From Myxococcaceae bacterium (GTDB lineage: Bacteria; Myxococcota_A; Polyangia; Polyangiales; Ga0077539), in contig SCUS01000071.1 in assembly GCA_004297725.1 (NCBI GenBank), forward strand, positions 434,001-498,000: a DNA stretch of 64,000 nucleotides, written 5' to 3'. The position numbers were made by a program, and so were the translations under genes. This document shows positions 1 through 8,432 of the stretch, in pieces. Position 1 is the first letter of the stretch, and each line of letters begins with the position of its first letter. The notes beneath the pieces were generated by a model that ran no database searches, was not told the origin of the DNA, and saw nothing but the letters and a program-made list of their open reading frames with translations.

Positions 1-276
1 CCGCTGAGCCGCCTGGAGGGCGTGCAGCGCGCCCGCTTCGGCGACGGGGTCGCCTGGCACGAGGGAGTCTCCGGCGACTACGCAGGCGTCGAGCACCGCT
101 GGGACGTCGTGGCCGATCCCCGCGGCGGCAGCGTCGTGATGCTCACCGGCGGCTCGGACTACAACCGCGCGGGCTGGATCACCCGGCGACTGATGGAGCG
201 CGACCCATGGCTGATGGCGGGCTTCGCCGGCTCCTGGAAGATCGTGTGGCTCCGCAACCTCCTGCGCGGCGTGTGA
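1..276 (+). CDS. C-terminal end of a protein cut by the window edge
   Basis: Frame 1 is open from the first base to the TGA at 274-276, so the gene begins left of the window and about 91 residues are visible. The segment is Trp- and Gly-rich and ends in Arg-rich helix-like sequence. A strand-like stretch (EHRWDVVADPRGGSVVML) followed by amphipathic helix would suit the C-terminal part of an SRPBCC-type fold, but that is a guess and I do not assign a family. The stop overlaps the next start (TGATG), so the two genes are probably co-translated. Confidence 0.6.
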   Translation, partial: PLSRLEGVQRARFGDGVAWHEGVSGDYAGVEHRWDVVADPRGGSVVMLTGGSDYNRAGWITRRLMERDPWLMAGFAGSWKIVWLRNLLRGV

Positions 277-1145
277 TGGCGCGTCGAGGCGGGCTCGCGC
301 TGCTGCTCTCCGTCGGCCTCTCGCTCTGCCCGGGGCTCGCTCTCGCGCAGACGCCCGCGGCCCCGGCGGGCTCGCGCATCGACGAGGCGCAGCGGCACAT
401 CGCGGCGGGGCTACAGCAGTTCAGGCAGCGCGACTACAGCGGCGCGATCCACGAGTTCGAGCTGGCCAACGCCGCCGTACCGACCCCGGAGCTCTGGTTC
501 AACATGTCGCGCGCCCGGGAGATGCTGCTCGACTACCGCGGGGCGATCGACGACCTGCGGCGCTACCTGAGGGACAAGGTCGACCCGCCCGATCGCGCCC
601 AGGTCGAGCAGCACATCACCGAGCTCGAGCGCCTCGACGAGATCCGCCGCGCCACGCTCGCACGACAGTCCGTCGGCCAGACCATACGCGTCGGGGTGGA
701 GGGCGACGCCGGGGCGACCACGGTGATTCTCGACGGGCGCTCGCTGCGCGCCGCGGCCCTGGCGAGCCCGGCGCCGACCAGCGAGGGATCGCACCGCGTC
801 GAGGTGCTGCGCCCTGGGATGCAGCCCTGGGTGGCGACGGTGCGGGTGCGCGCGGGCGAGTCCGCGGCGGTGTTCGCGAGCCCGGCGCGGTCGACGGTCT
901 ACCGCACGCGCCCGGCGCCGCACATCGCCAGCGCTGTACTGGGAGGCCTCGGGCTCGCGGCCTTCGGAGTGAGCGGCTACTTCGCGATCCGCGCCGCGGG
1001 CGAGGACTGCAACGGCTGCAGCGCCCGCTGGGACGCGGCCGATCGATCGGACATCCTGCTCGGCACCGGCGCGCTCCTGGCGGTGGGCGCGGCGGTGGCG
1101 TTCTTCGTCGAGCGGGCGTCGAGCACCACGGTCACGCAGCGCTGA
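276..1145 (+). CDS. Secreted TPR/PEGA-type protein with C-terminal membrane segments
   Basis: The ATG at 276 overlaps the stop of the upstream gene and opens a clear signal peptide (residues 1-25, ending LALAQ). Residues about 30-130 form TPR-like helix pairs (the RDYSGAIHEFELANAA and ELWFNMSRAREML stretches). Residues about 150-215 are beta-rich and resemble a PEGA domain. Two hydrophobic segments near 222-242 and 262-280 follow. The layout matches the protein at 19203-20258, so the two look like paralogues of a common myxobacterial envelope family of unknown role. The 3' end overlaps the convergent deacetylase gene by 14 bases. Confidence 0.75.
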   Translation: MARRGGLALLLSVGLSLCPGLALAQTPAAPAGSRIDEAQRHIAAGLQQFRQRDYSGAIHEFELANAAVPTPELWFNMSRAREMLLDYRGAIDDLRRYLRDKVDPPDRAQVEQHITELERLDEIRRATLARQSVGQTIRVGVEGDAGATTVILDGRSLRAAALASPAPTSEGSHRVEVLRPGMQPWVATVRVRAGESAAVFASPARSTVYRTRPAPHIASAVLGGLGLAAFGVSGYFAIRAAGEDCNGCSARWDAADRSDILLGTGALLAVGAAVAFFVERASSTTVTQR

Positions 1146-2232
1146 TCGAGCGGCCCGAAGGGTCGTCCCGAAGGCAGCGCCACCACGGCGCCGCGGCGCG
1201 CACCACGCCGTCGACGATCCTCGCGGCGGCCGGGGGAGGGGCGCCGCTGGAGGGGGTCGGGTGCGAGGCCGGGTCGACGGCGCCTCGCAGCGTCGCGCCC
1301 ACGCCGGCCTCGAGCGCGCCGAGGTCGTAGCCGCCCTCCAGGCAGAAGCCGATGCGGCCGCGGCAGAGCCGGTGAGAGGCCTCTCGCAGCCGAGCGGCCA
1401 TCCAGGCGTAGTCGCCGTCTCGCAGCAGCATGCTCGCGAGCGGGTCGCGGGCGTGGCCGTCGTACCCGGCCGACACGAGGATGAGGTCGGGCCGGGCCTC
1501 GTCGAGCACGGGGAGCACGACGCGCTCGAAGGCCGCGGCGTAGAGGGCGCCGTCGCCCGCGGCGGGGAAGGGGAGGTTGATGGTGGCGCCTGCGCCCTCG
1601 GCCTCGCCGGTCTCGTTCACCCAGCCGCTGTCGGGGTAGAGCGGCGCCTGGTGGAGCGAGATGAAGAGCACGTCGGGATCGCGCCAGAAGATGTCCTGGG
1701 TGCCGTTTCCGTGGTGCACGTCCCAGTCGATGATGGCGACCCTGCGGGCGCCGAGGGCGCGGGCGTGGGCGGCTCCGACCGCCACGTTGTTGAGGAGGCA
1801 GAAGCCCATCGCGCGGTCGTGCGGGGCGTGGTGGCCGGGCGGTCGCGCGAGCAGCATCCCCAGGTCGGTCTCGGAGGCCATGATGGCCTCGACCATGGCG
1901 ATGGCTCCGCCTGCGGCGAGCTTCGCGGCCCCGAGGCTGCCAGGGCCGAAGTAGGTGTCGGGGTCGAGCTGCACCCGGGCGCCGAGCGCGTCGGCGGCGT
2001 CGAGGCGGTCGAGGTAGGCGGGGTCGTGCACCCGGGAGAGCGCCTCGCGGCTGGCGGGGGCGGGGATGCTGCGCTCCTGGCCGTGCACCCCGGCGACGAC
2101 GGACCGCGCGCCTCGGAGGGCGGCGTCGAGCCGGGCCGGTCGCTCGGCGTGGTAGCCGCTGGACTGATGGGCCTGGAGGCGCGGGTCGGACCAGATCGTG
2201 AGCGGGGGCTTCTGCGTGGGGGCTTCGGACAT
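1132..2232 (-). CDS. Histone-deacetylase-family amidohydrolase (class II HDAC / AcuC-ApaH type)
   Basis: A 366-residue zinc hydrolase of the arginase/deacetylase fold. Visible motifs are PPGHHAP with the catalytic His pair at about 134-135, DWDVHHGNGT at 169-178 with zinc ligands Asp171 and His173, and SAGYDGH near 255 with the third Asp ligand. The length suits bacterial class II HDAC-like proteins, which deacetylate acetyl-polyamines or acetyl-lysine; the substrate cannot be told here. I take the ATG at 2232 (MSEAPTQ) because upstream sequence in this frame has no family character and would run into the 5' region of the divergent gene. Confidence 0.9.
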   Translation of the reverse strand: MSEAPTQKPPLTIWSDPRLQAHQSSGYHAERPARLDAALRGARSVVAGVHGQERSIPAPASREALSRVHDPAYLDRLDAADALGARVQLDPDTYFGPGSLGAAKLAAGGAIAMVEAIMASETDLGMLLARPPGHHAPHDRAMGFCLLNNVAVGAAHARALGARRVAIIDWDVHHGNGTQDIFWRDPDVLFISLHQAPLYPDSGWVNETGEAEGAGATINLPFPAAGDGALYAAAFERVVLPVLDEARPDLILVSAGYDGHARDPLASMLLRDGDYAWMAARLREASHRLCRGRIGFCLEGGYDLGALEAGVGATLRGAVDPASHPTPSSGAPPPAAARIVDGVVRAAAPWWRCLRDDPSGRSISAA

Positions 2233-2398
2233 CGCGGGTGTGGCTTCCTCCGAGCGTCTTGACCCCGCTCTCGCCGGGGTGATACCTCCGAGTGAGTATC
2301 GCCAACGAGCGTCGCGCACGGAAGGGGTCGTCGCGGCTCCACCTTGTTTGTGCGAGCTCGCCGGGCGTCGGCAGTCTCTCCGATGGGTGGAGCGAACG

Positions 2399-3526
2399 AT
2401 GCGATGGAAGATTCTCGCCGGTAACGTCGTCACGGTGGTGCTCATCAGCCTCATCGCCTGGTTCCTCGTGAAGGGCCGGGCCTCCGAGGCGCTGCTCCAG
2501 GACGTGGCCCCGTCGGTGATGCGCTCCGTGGCGCTGCTCGAGGCTGTCCGCGCGCAAGACGGCGACCTGTTCGTGGAGGCCGTCGAGGCCGCCGCGCGCT
2601 CCGCCGAGGTGGGCACGGTCTATACGGGTGACAGCGAGAGCGCTCAGCGCGAGGCCGCCTTCGCGGTCTCCCAGGGCGTCTCGCGTCAGCTCGCCACGCT
2701 CCCGCGGCGCAACCGCCCCGCCGAGCTCGTGGTGCTGCTCAACGCCGAGGGCCGGGTGCTGGCGCGCAACGCCGAGCGCAACCTGGACGCGGGGCGCGAC
2801 CTGCGCACCGAGTTCGCGGCCGTACGCCAGGCCTTCGACGGGGCGACGGGTCACTCCGTGCGCGACTTCATCCGCTACGGCGACCAGGGGTGGATGGAGA
2901 TCGCCGTGGTACCGGTCATCGCCGAGGGCCGCATCCGCGGCGGCGTGCTCGCGGGCTTCGCGGTCGCCGACAGCGCGGCGCGCAACGACGGCGAGCGCAT
3001 CAGCGTGGGCGTCGGGTACATCTTCCGTGAGGGCAGCCGCTACACGGTGCAGTCCCTCTCGGTGGGCTCGCAGCGCGAGAAGGAAGAGCTCGTCACCTGG
3101 GCCAACTCGCCCGCGGCTGGCGGCGAGCAGCTCATCCGCGGCCGCTCGGAGGTCCGCCTCCGCCTCGGCGGCCAGGACTACCTCGCGCGCATGATGCCCA
3201 TGCCCGGCGCGTTCACCCAGCAGGCCGGCGCGATCGTCCTGCGCAGCCTCACCGAGGCGCAGGCCCCCGCGGGCAACGTCGCCTTCCCGGTGCTGGCCAC
3301 CATGCTCCTCGGGCTCGCGATGGCGATCGGCTACAACCTCTACGTCGCCCAGTACTTCGAGAAGCCCATCGAGCAGATCGAGGAGGGCCTCCTCACGATC
3401 GTCAACGGCAACACGCAGCACCGCATCAACGTCGAGCACGCCGAGCTCGGGGGCATCGTGTACCGCATCAATCAGCTCGTGGCCTCGCTGACCGGCGAGG
3501 GCGACGAGGGCTCCGACGGCGGCTGA
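2399..3526 (+). CDS. Two-TM sensor-like protein with extracytoplasmic domain and terminal HAMP, no output domain
   Basis: Start chosen at ATG 2399 (MRWKIL), preceded by GGTGGAG and opening directly into TM1 (about residues 6-25). A large extracytoplasmic region (30-290) looks Cache/PAS-like, with a strand-turn-strand ELVVLLNAEGRVLARN. TM2 lies at about 297-318, then a HAMP segment (EKPIEQIEEGLLTIVNGN) ends the 375-residue protein. There is no kinase, cyclase or methyl-accepting domain, so any signal must pass to a partner. It precedes a HEAT-repeat protein, and a second HAMP-only protein lies at 4309-5139. Confidence 0.75.
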   Translation: MRWKILAGNVVTVVLISLIAWFLVKGRASEALLQDVAPSVMRSVALLEAVRAQDGDLFVEAVEAAARSAEVGTVYTGDSESAQREAAFAVSQGVSRQLATLPRRNRPAELVVLLNAEGRVLARNAERNLDAGRDLRTEFAAVRQAFDGATGHSVRDFIRYGDQGWMEIAVVPVIAEGRIRGGVLAGFAVADSAARNDGERISVGVGYIFREGSRYTVQSLSVGSQREKEELVTWANSPAAGGEQLIRGRSEVRLRLGGQDYLARMMPMPGAFTQQAGAIVLRSLTEAQAPAGNVAFPVLATMLLGLAMAIGYNLYVAQYFEKPIEQIEEGLLTIVNGNTQHRINVEHAELGGIVYRINQLVASLTGEGDEGSDGG

Positions 3527-3581
3527 GCTCCAGCCGAAGACGTGCGCGCGGCGCGGTCCTGGAGTATAGGTCCGCGCCGAA

Positions 3582-4334
3582 ATGGGACTCTTCGACTTTC
3601 TCCGGGGCCGTAACGCTGGCGGGGCTGACCCGCTTCAAAAGCACGCCGAGCGCGTGCTCGACAAGCGGGCCATGAGCCCCGATCGCTTCGCCTCCATCGA
3701 GTACCTCTGCAAGGTCGCCACCGACGAGGCGTGGCGCGCGCTGCTGCCGCGCTTCAACTTCACCGTCGACCCCTCCATCACCGACCGCGAGGAGAAGCAG
3801 TTCATCCTCGAGCACATCTCCGAGGCGAGGGAGACCGCGGTCGAGCCCGTGAAGGAGTTCCTTCGCAAGGCGCAGGCGGTCAACTGGCCGATCAAGATGC
3901 TGCGCTCGCTGTTGCCGCAGGAGCAGTTCGTCGCCGAGCTCATCGACGTGCTCTCGGGCGAGGAGACGGCGTACCAGAAGAACGCCGAGCGGAAGATCCA
4001 GGCGATCATCGCCCTCGAAGACTGCGCCGACCCGCGGGTGCCCGACGCGATCATCCCCTTCCTCGACGACGTGAGCGAGGACACGCGCTTCCACGCCGTG
4101 CGCACGCTGCTCGCCCAGGACGACCCGAAGGGCGCCGAGCCCATCTTCGCGCTCCTGGTGCGCGACGACTCGCTCCGCATCCGCACCAACGTGGCGGAGG
4201 GGCTCGCGGAGAAGGGCTGGGCCTGCCCCGAAGAGCTCCGGGAGAAGGTGCTTCCGCTGCTGCCCCGTATCCCGACCGGCCCCTATACGCTCGGCGCCGA
4301 CGGGGTGCTCAAGGGGCCCGCCCGTCGGGGCTGA
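3582..4334 (+). CDS. HEAT-repeat protein
   Basis: A 250-residue soluble protein starting MGLFDFLRG. Its C-terminal half carries HEAT-like helical pairs: KIQAIIALEDCADPRVPDAI, then RFHAVRTLLAQDDPKGAEPI, then RIRTNVAEGLAEKG. HEAT arrays usually act as protein-binding scaffolds. It sits 55 bases after a HAMP membrane protein and tail-to-tail (26-base overlap) with another, so it could be a cytoplasmic partner of one of them; this is inferred from position only. A TATA-like stretch (GAGTATAGG at 3561-3569) lies just upstream and may be a -10 element. Confidence 0.75.
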   Translation: MGLFDFLRGRNAGGADPLQKHAERVLDKRAMSPDRFASIEYLCKVATDEAWRALLPRFNFTVDPSITDREEKQFILEHISEARETAVEPVKEFLRKAQAVNWPIKMLRSLLPQEQFVAELIDVLSGEETAYQKNAERKIQAIIALEDCADPRVPDAIIPFLDDVSEDTRFHAVRTLLAQDDPKGAEPIFALLVRDDSLRIRTNVAEGLAEKGWACPEELREKVLPLLPRIPTGPYTLGADGVLKGPARRG

Positions 4335-5139
4335 GCGCCGCGGTGTCGTCCTGCGCGCCGCGCCGCTGACGCATCCGCTCGATCGCCACGCGGAGCGTCT
4401 TCACCCCCGCCTCGTCGGGGTGAGCCTTTACGAGCTCCTGTAAGGCCGCGTCGAGGCGGGCGAGGTCGCCGGCGTGCTGGGCGCGCAGCGAAGCCACCAT
4501 CGACGTGAAGGCCTCGAAGAGGTCGACCAGCTCGTCGCCGCCGCGCAGCTTCTCCGAGAAGGCGAGGTCGCCCCGGCTGACCTTCCAGAAGAGCTGCTTC
4601 AGCCGGTACGACGGACCGACGATGCGGTGCGAGAGCACGATGCCCACCGCGAAGAGCGCGAGGCCGAGCGCGAGGCCCGCCGCGAGCACGATCCAGACGA
4701 CGCGTCGGCGAACCTGCTCGATCTCCAGGCGCTTGAGGCGCGCCTGCTCGCGCTGCTGCTGCACCGCGCGGACGAAGCTCCGGCCCTCGGCCTCCACGCG
4801 GGCCAGCTCGGCCTCCATCGCGCGGGCCACCGCCGGGTCGCCGCCGCTGTCCGAGATGCGCTGGAGCCGGAGCAGCGCGGCGTTCGCCTGGCTCTCGTGG
4901 TGCGCTCGCTCGGCCTGGTCGGCCGCCACGCCGGCGAGGTCGACCGCGGCGTGCGAGACGTCTGCCGCGACCCGGCCGCTCTGGACGATCACGGCCGCCA
5001 GGGCGCCGAAGATCAGCAGCGCCACGCCCGAGAGCAGCGCCGCATAGCGGAGCTGGAAGCGCGGCTCGAGGAGGTAGTTTCGCATCCGCCGACGAGGCTT
5101 CGGGGCGGGGACCATGGGCGACTCAGGGGAGGTTTCCAT
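4309..5139 (-). CDS. HAMP-domain membrane protein without an output domain
   Basis: A 276-residue protein with a basic N-terminus, TM1 at about 32-52, a helical extracytoplasmic part (55-145) rich in Ala/Glu/Arg with coiled-coil character, TM2 at about 148-170, and a HAMP-like segment at 170-222 (HRIVGPSYRLKQLF and GGDELVDLFEAF). The remainder is a short charged tail. An alternative start is ATG 5115 (MVPAPKP); neither start has a strong Shine-Dalgarno. It lacks kinase or chemoreceptor signalling modules, like the protein at 2399-3526. Confidence 0.75.
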   Translation of the reverse strand: METSPESPMVPAPKPRRRMRNYLLEPRFQLRYAALLSGVALLIFGALAAVIVQSGRVAADVSHAAVDLAGVAADQAERAHHESQANAALLRLQRISDSGGDPAVARAMEAELARVEAEGRSFVRAVQQQREQARLKRLEIEQVRRRVVWIVLAAGLALGLALFAVGIVLSHRIVGPSYRLKQLFWKVSRGDLAFSEKLRGGDELVDLFEAFTSMVASLRAQHAGDLARLDAALQELVKAHPDEAGVKTLRVAIERMRQRRGAQDDTAALSPDGRAP

Positions 5140-5188
5140 ACGGTGCGTCCGTGGATGGTACTCCTCCGTCGCCGCGGGCCATGAAGCG

Positions 5189-6886
5189 ATGCGGGCGCTT
5201 GCCAGCACCGGCGGCCACGGTCCACCCTCCACGACGGTGCGAGTCCTTTGGGCGCTCTGGCTGGGCGCCGTGTTCATCTGCGTGGCTCCCTCGGTCGAGG
5301 CCTTTCCCATCCGGGTGAGCACCGCCACCGAGCTGACGCTCAACCCGCAGGTGTCCGCCGATCGGCACACCCTCGTGCTGTCGGTGCGCCTCCGGGACGA
5401 CCGCCGCACAGGGGTGGAGGGGCGCGCCCTGGCGGTCTCCATCGTGAGCCCCACGGGGCTGGAGATCCGCCGCGAGGAGCGCACCGACTCGCAGGGTGAG
5501 AGCGTCATCGAGGCGCAGCTGGGAGAGCAGGTGCGGGAGGTCGCGGTAGACGTCCGCTTCGCCGGCGACGAGCGCTTCGCACCGGCCGCGACCCGGGCCG
5601 ACATCGAGCTCGACGCGCCCTTCGTGACCGTGGAGCTCTCCGCTCCGGCCGCGCCGCTCTCCCTCTCCGAGCCGCCCCCCACCTTCAACGTCACCGTCTA
5701 CACCGGCCGCGCCGCGTGGCTCGATCCAGGCGGCCTGGCGGTCGACCTCGTCGCCGTCGAGGGCGGCCGCGCCCGGGTGCTGGTCGCGGGCCTGAGCGAC
5801 CGCACGGGCCTCGCGCGACTGACCCCTCCGCCGGGGGCCTTTCCCCGGGCTGGGATCTACCAGATCCGCCCCAGGGTGGAGGTCCGTCCGGGGCGCCTCG
5901 TCGAGGGAGCGGGGCGCACGGTGCTGGTCCGCGCCGATACCACCCTCACCACGGCGCTGGTGTCCGAGCCCGACGACCCGCGCGCTCGTTTCCGTGGCCG
6001 GCTGCGCACCGCCACCGACGAGCCCGTGGGCGGCGCGCCGATCCGGTTGATGCGCGGGGACGAGACCGTGGCCGCGGTGCGCACCGACCCTTCGGGCGAG
6101 TTCGCCTTCGAGGTCGACCTCGAGCAGGCCCAGCTCTCCGGCTCGACCCTCCGCGCCCGCTTCGACCCGGCGGACCCGTGGTTCATCCCTTCGGAGAGCG
6201 CCGCCCTCCGGGTCGGCGAGTCGCCCTCCGCGCCCATCCACTGGGCCTGGATGGCCGCGCCCTGGGCCCTCCTCGCGCTCGCCGCGGCGGCCTTCGCGGC
6301 CCGAGGTCGCAGCCGTCCCGCGCCGGTGGAGATCTTACCCGTCGATGTAAAGCGAGACGCCGTCGTGCGCACCGGAGCGACCCCCGACGGCGCCATCGAG
6401 GTGGTGGTCGAGGCCTTCGATCGCTCCACCGGCGAGCCCCTGACGGCAGCCCGCTATCGATCCGTCGGCGAGGACGAGTCGAGCGCGCGACCCGCGTCCG
6501 CGCCGACGCTGCTGTCGAGAGGCCAGGCGCTGAGCGTGGTCGTGTCGGCGGAGGGCTACGAGTCGCGGCGCTTCGACGTCGCGAGGCTCGGGCCGGGCAG
6601 GCACTGCGTCCGGGTCGGGATGCTCGGGTGGCGCGAGGCGGTCTTCGATCGCGCGCGCCCCGCGCTCGCGGCGGTCGCCGAGGGCGCGGTGATTCCTACG
6701 CCCCGCGAGGCCGTCGGAGCGACGCTGGTCGCGGGGCGCGAGGCCCCGTGGGTCGATGTGCTGGAGCGCGGCGCGTACGGTCCAGACGCGCCCGACGCGC
6801 AGACGGTTCGCGCGGTGGAGCGAGCGCTGGGCGGCGGGGAAGCCACGGCGAATGATGCCTCCGACGCCGTTGACGCCGTGAATTGA
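5189..6886 (+). CDS. Secreted beta-sandwich protein with C-terminal membrane anchor
   Basis: A 565-residue protein. ATG 5189 gives a long n-region before a signal-peptide core (VLWALWLGAVFICVAPSVEA); GTG 5237 would give a shorter one and may be the true start. Several beta-rich repeats follow, of the carboxypeptidase-regulatory or Ig-like kind (GRLRTATDEPVGGAPIRLMR then DPSGEFAFEVDL). A hydrophobic segment near 352-371 (WMAAPWALLALAAAAFAA) is followed by Arg residues, and a further regulatory-like domain (VVVEAFDRSTGEPL) comes after it. Function is unknown; an envelope structural or transport role is plausible. Confidence 0.65.
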   Translation: MRALASTGGHGPPSTTVRVLWALWLGAVFICVAPSVEAFPIRVSTATELTLNPQVSADRHTLVLSVRLRDDRRTGVEGRALAVSIVSPTGLEIRREERTDSQGESVIEAQLGEQVREVAVDVRFAGDERFAPAATRADIELDAPFVTVELSAPAAPLSLSEPPPTFNVTVYTGRAAWLDPGGLAVDLVAVEGGRARVLVAGLSDRTGLARLTPPPGAFPRAGIYQIRPRVEVRPGRLVEGAGRTVLVRADTTLTTALVSEPDDPRARFRGRLRTATDEPVGGAPIRLMRGDETVAAVRTDPSGEFAFEVDLEQAQLSGSTLRARFDPADPWFIPSESAALRVGESPSAPIHWAWMAAPWALLALAAAAFAARGRSRPAPVEILPVDVKRDAVVRTGATPDGAIEVVVEAFDRSTGEPLTAARYRSVGEDESSARPASAPTLLSRGQALSVVVSAEGYESRRFDVARLGPGRHCVRVGMLGWREAVFDRARPALAAVAEGAVIPTPREAVGATLVAGREAPWVDVLERGAYGPDAPDAQTVRAVERALGGGEATANDASDAVDAVN

Positions 6887-6953
6887 TGGGCTCTATGGTG
6901 CGGCTCCCCGAAAAGGGGCGCGTGCGTCGCAGCACGAGGAGGCGCGCTTTCGG

Positions 6954-8291
6954 ATGGATTCCTGGCTGATCATTCTCCTGCTGGTTGTCATCGTCGGCAT
7001 CGCGGCATACCTGCTCACCCGCAAGGGGCCGCAGCTGCCCGCTGGCGACGAGGCTCCAGCCCCGCTGCCGCCGAAGCCTGCGAAGCCCGCCGAGGCCCCA
7101 GTCGAGACCGTCGCGGCTCCGCCGAAGCCTGCGGCTCCGGCCGAGGTCGTCGCTCCGCCGGTGGTCGCGAAGGCCCCGGCGGCGGAAGAGCCTGTCGCGA
7201 AGACCCCTGAGCAGGCGCCGGTCACCGCGCCCGTGGGCGAGGCCGCTCCTGCGACGGCGCCCACCGCGGCCGAGACCGCTCCGGCGCCCGTTGTCGAGGC
7301 CCCCGCGGCTCCCGCGGTGGTCGTCGGTCGCGCGGCTCCGGCGCCGCTCGCCGCTCCCCGCGACGTCGCGGCGGTCAAGCGTGGCCTCGCGCAGACGCGC
7401 GGCGGCTTCATGCAGCGGCTCTTCTCGGTGTTCAGCGGGAAGAAGGAGATCGACCCCGCGCTGCTCGAGGAGATCGAGGAGACCCTGCTCACCGGCGACG
7501 TCGGCGTGGCCACCACCAAGCGTTTCGTCGACGGGCTGCGCGATCGCCTCGATCGCAACGAGCTCTCCGCGCCCGACCGGGTGTGGGACGCGCTGCGTGA
7601 AGACTCGAAGCGCATCCTCGCGGTCGACGCCCCGGCCTTCGGCTCGTCGGCGAAGCAGTCGCCGCTGGTGATCCTGATGGTGGGCGTCAACGGCGCGGGC
7701 AAGACCACGACCACGGCGAAGCTCGCCGGGCGCTACAAGCAGGCCGGGCAGAAGGTGCTCCTCGCGGCGGCGGACACGTTCCGCGCGGCGGCGGTGCAGC
7801 AGCTCGAGATGTGGGGCACCCGCGTGGGAGTGACGGTGCACAAGGCGAAGGACGGCGCGAAGCCGAGCGCCGTGGTGTACGAGGCCGTGGCGCGCGGCGT
7901 GGCCGAGGGCTTCGACGTGGTCATCGCCGACACCGCGGGCCGCCTCCAGAACAAGGCCCCGCTGATGGAAGAACTCCGCAAGACCCGCGACGCCGCGGGC
8001 AAGGCCTGCCCGGGCGCTCCGCACGAGGTGCTGCTCGTGCTCGACGCGGTGACGGGGCAGAACGCGCTGAGCCAGGCCAAGGAGTTTCGCGAGGCGCTCG
8101 ACGTGACCGGGGTGGTGCTCACCAAGCTCGACGGCACCGCCAAGGGCGGGGTGATCCTCGCCGTGGCCGACGAGTTCAAGCTCCCGGTGCGCTTCATCGG
8201 CGTCGGCGAGAAGGCCGACGACCTGCGTGACTTCGACTCGGCGGAGTTCGTCGAGGCGCTGTTCTCCCGCGGAGAAGGCGCCGACGCGTGA
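6954..8291 (+). CDS. ftsY: Signal recognition particle receptor FtsY
   Basis: FtsY is the membrane GTPase that docks ribosome-SRP complexes at the SecYEG translocon. This 445-residue form has an N-terminal membrane segment (residues 4-22), a long Pro/Ala/Glu linker (about 25-135), the N domain, and the G domain with GVNGAGKTTTTAKLA near 243-257 (G1), DTFRAAA, DTAGR (G3) and TKLDGTAKGG (G4 region). The transmembrane start plus low-complexity linker is usual in delta-proteobacterial FtsY. A small CCCC-GAAAA-GGGG hairpin at 6906-6918 lies upstream, and AGGAGG sits about 13 bases before the ATG. Confidence 0.97.
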   Translation: MDSWLIILLLVVIVGIAAYLLTRKGPQLPAGDEAPAPLPPKPAKPAEAPVETVAAPPKPAAPAEVVAPPVVAKAPAAEEPVAKTPEQAPVTAPVGEAAPATAPTAAETAPAPVVEAPAAPAVVVGRAAPAPLAAPRDVAAVKRGLAQTRGGFMQRLFSVFSGKKEIDPALLEEIEETLLTGDVGVATTKRFVDGLRDRLDRNELSAPDRVWDALREDSKRILAVDAPAFGSSAKQSPLVILMVGVNGAGKTTTTAKLAGRYKQAGQKVLLAAADTFRAAAVQQLEMWGTRVGVTVHKAKDGAKPSAVVYEAVARGVAEGFDVVIADTAGRLQNKAPLMEELRKTRDAAGKACPGAPHEVLLVLDAVTGQNALSQAKEFREALDVTGVVLTKLDGTAKGGVILAVADEFKLPVRFIGVGEKADDLRDFDSAEFVEALFSRGEGADA

Positions 8292-8319
8292 GCGTCCGGC
8301 GCCAGACAATGCTGTTGCG

Positions 8320-8336
8320 ACGCGCGAAGAGCGCGT
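8320..8336 (+). terminator. Possible hairpin terminator after ftsY
   Basis: A perfect 6-bp stem ACGCGC / GCGCGT with loop GAAGA lies 29 bases after the ftsY stop. No U-run follows, so it is at best a weak intrinsic terminator or an RNA 3'-end stabiliser. Confidence 0.3.
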
Positions 8337-8432
8337 GATATAGTCGGTTCGAGGTTGGCGAAATTCCCTGCGATTTCCAGTAGTTAGAATCGCGGACAAG
8401 GGCACTGGGCAGGCACCATGACAGGGGTGACG

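Noticed and set aside
977-3439. Long open frame on the minus strand (over 800 codons)
   Set aside because: Rich in Arg/Pro/Ala/Gly and antisense or out of frame to well-supported genes (HDAC, HAMP protein). In GC-rich DNA such shadows are expected.
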